A DNA stretch of 52,818 nt from contig CAKOLT010000004.1 in assembly GCA_934096315.1 (NCBI GenBank), forward strand, positions 1 through 52,818. Reading direction: 5' to 3'. The notes beneath the pieces were generated by a model that was not told the origin of the DNA, made no database searches, and worked only from the letters and a program-made list of their open reading frames with translations. Below, piece by piece: positions 52,163 to 52,818 of the stretch. Positions within the stretch are counted from its first letter, which is position 1; each line of letters opens with the position of its first letter. Position numbers and translations under genes: made by a program. Source of the stretch: an uncultured Bacilli bacterium. Its GTDB lineage: Bacteria > Bacillota_I > Bacilli_A > RF39 > UBA660.

Positions 52163-52182
52163 TTTTGTGCAATTTTGTGCAA
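52163..52182. repeat. Tandem 10-bp repeat between regulator and terS
   Basis: Two perfect copies of TTTTGTGCAA (52163-52172, 52173-52182). On the minus strand TTGCACAAAA twice, preceded by a degenerate third copy TTTTGTATAA. Likely an operator or activator site; this is inference from position. Confidence 0.55.
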
Positions 52183-52214
52183 TTATACAAAATTATGTCA
52201 AACTAAACACAAAC

Positions 52215-52245
52215 AAAAAAAGAACCCTGGAAAAGTTCTTTTTTT
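52215..52245. terminator. Bidirectional terminator before the late operon
   Basis: Eleven-base stem AAAAAAAGAAC/GTTCTTTTTTT (52215-52225 and 52235-52245) with A and T runs on the two sides. Separates the regulator gene from the tandem repeats and terS. The rest of 52064-52344 contains no gene that I can see. Confidence 0.8.
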
Positions 52246-52344
52246 AAAAAAGTTGTGGAACAACAACAATCGTCAATAATAATATATAACATTTTTTTAA
52301 TTTTTACAATAGATTTAATTCATTTTTTATATTATATATATTAT

Positions 52345-52764
52345 TTAACTTTGATATAAGTTTTTCTTCATTTCATCAATATAATTATAAACTTGCCTTA
52401 CACTGTATCCAATCAACCTGTAAAATTTATAAACCGACCTATGCTCTATCCATTTATAAATGTATATCTTATCATATACATCTCCCTCTTCTTTCATTTT
52501 GATTAATTTTTTCTTACATTCATAATTAAGCATATCTCGTGTGTTTCTACTTTGGTTAATTAATTTATCAACTTCATCCATTTTGCTCACATAATTAACT
52601 AAATTGGCATCTGGTGAAATATTACTAGTTGCCATAATTTCTTTAGACTTGATCGCTCCTGGCATCACCGATAATATTAATTCACTCTTCTTTTCTAAAG
52701 CATCATTATAGTTTTTTTCTGCTTTTTTTAATCGCCTAATCAATTCGTGGTATTCTAAATACAT
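52345..52764 (-). CDS. ArpU/RinA-like phage late-gene regulator
   Basis: 139 residues, helical. The N-terminal half is a long coiled segment (L-K-K-A-E-K-N-Y-N-D-A-L-E-K-K), and the C-terminus has R-L-I-G-Y-S-V-R-Q-V-Y-N-Y-I-D-E, a sigma-70 region 4-like helix-turn-helix as in ArpU and RinA, proteins that switch on late genes and are encoded directly before terS. Family assignment is by layout and this C-terminal motif. A terminator and a tandem repeat lie between it and terS. Confidence 0.6.
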   Translation of the reverse strand: MYLEYHELIRRLKKAEKNYNDALEKKSELILSVMPGAIKSKEIMATSNISPDANLVNYVSKMDEVDKLINQSRNTRDMLNYECKKKLIKMKEEGDVYDKIYIYKWIEHRSVYKFYRLIGYSVRQVYNYIDEMKKNLYQS

Positions 52765-52766
52765 TT

Positions 52767-52818
52767 CTACACCCCTTTTAAAATATTTTGAATGTCTTCC
52801 TCCGAAAATTGTCTATTT
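52767..52818 (-). CDS. 3' end of an upstream phage gene (partial)
   Basis: Open reading frame entering from the right edge, last 16 codons N-R-Q-F-S-E-E-D-I-Q-N-I-L-K-G-V and TAG, 2 nt before the next ATG. The AGGGGTG of its final codons is the ribosome site of the ArpU-like gene. Too short to identify. Confidence 0.5.
   Translation of the reverse strand, partial: NRQFSEEDIQNILKGV

Larger units (their letters stand above)
28730..52818 (-). mobile_element. Prophage, late region (right end beyond the window)
   Basis: Continuous minus-strand block of structural, packaging and lysis genes from the ArpU-like regulator (52345) to the endolysin (29024), next to tRNA-Gly. Portal, connector and nozzle-like proteins with no tape measure, tail tube or sheath, plus a giant polyvalent protein, indicate a podovirus-like particle; the receptor-binding proteins resemble those of siphoviruses. 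No integrase, repressor or replication gene is in view. terL carries an inactivating insertion, so the element may be unable to package. Confidence 0.92.

Overview
The window is AT-rich DNA from an endospore-forming member of the Bacillota. Tandem sporulation genes (spoIID, spoIIQ, spoIIID, spoIIR), the order murA / ywzB / spoIID / spoIIQ / spoIIID / mbl, a T-box leader on thrS, strong Shine-Dalgarno sequences and clear TTGACA-17-TATAAT promoters all point there. Very low GC and near-absence of TGA stops in host genes would suit a gut Bacilli lineage related to Erysipelotrichia or RF39, but that placement is an inference. The code is the standard one, since TGA does serve as a stop at least once in the host and several times in the phage.

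Host part (1-28,704). On the minus strand: a HELRH putative metallopeptidase; a small VirB2-like membrane protein with its own promoter and terminator; and a surface-polysaccharide operon wecB-GT2-galE. On the plus strand: a two-gene unit of zinc-ribbon membrane proteins, the second with a PrsW-type intramembrane protease domain. Then tRNA-Ile, tRNA-Glu and a T-box-controlled thrS lacking the TGS domain; murA, an SGNH-like gene, rpmE, rpiB, ywzB, spoIID, spoIIQ, spoIIID and mbl; an operon of a zinc-ribbon HELGH metallopeptidase, a 58-aa zinc-ribbon membrane peptide, a Ca2+-type P-ATPase and a membrane-anchored small protein; a divergent double-HTH regulator; a membrane XRE regulator with lemA; prfA-prmC-spoIIR-mntP-like; divergent dinB-tex; and tRNA-Gly(TCC).

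Prophage part (about 28,730 to the right edge). Every gene is on the minus strand, so reading from the right edge leftward gives the late operon: an ArpU/RinA-like regulator, terS, an HNH homing endonuclease, terL, portal, scaffold, major capsid, connector, a beta-rich nozzle-like protein, a coiled-coil virion protein, a 2377-residue polyvalent protein, fibre and receptor-binding proteins, a holin-like pair and an M23 endolysin. The portal-connector-nozzle layout without tape measure or sheath, together with the giant polyvalent protein, suggests a podovirus-like particle. Three minus-strand terminators in tandem separate the lysis genes from tRNA-Gly, which is the likely attachment gene. Integrase, repressor and replication genes lie outside the window.

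The most striking points are: a 5-nt insertion that breaks terL inside its Walker A codons about 100 nt from a homing endonuclease gene; the polyvalent protein with MuF-C-, LPD3- and LPD38-like modules joined by repeated linkers; a terminator hairpin that buries the spoIIR ribosome binding site; and the metallopeptidase / zinc-ribbon / P-ATPase operon, which I do not recognise as a described system.
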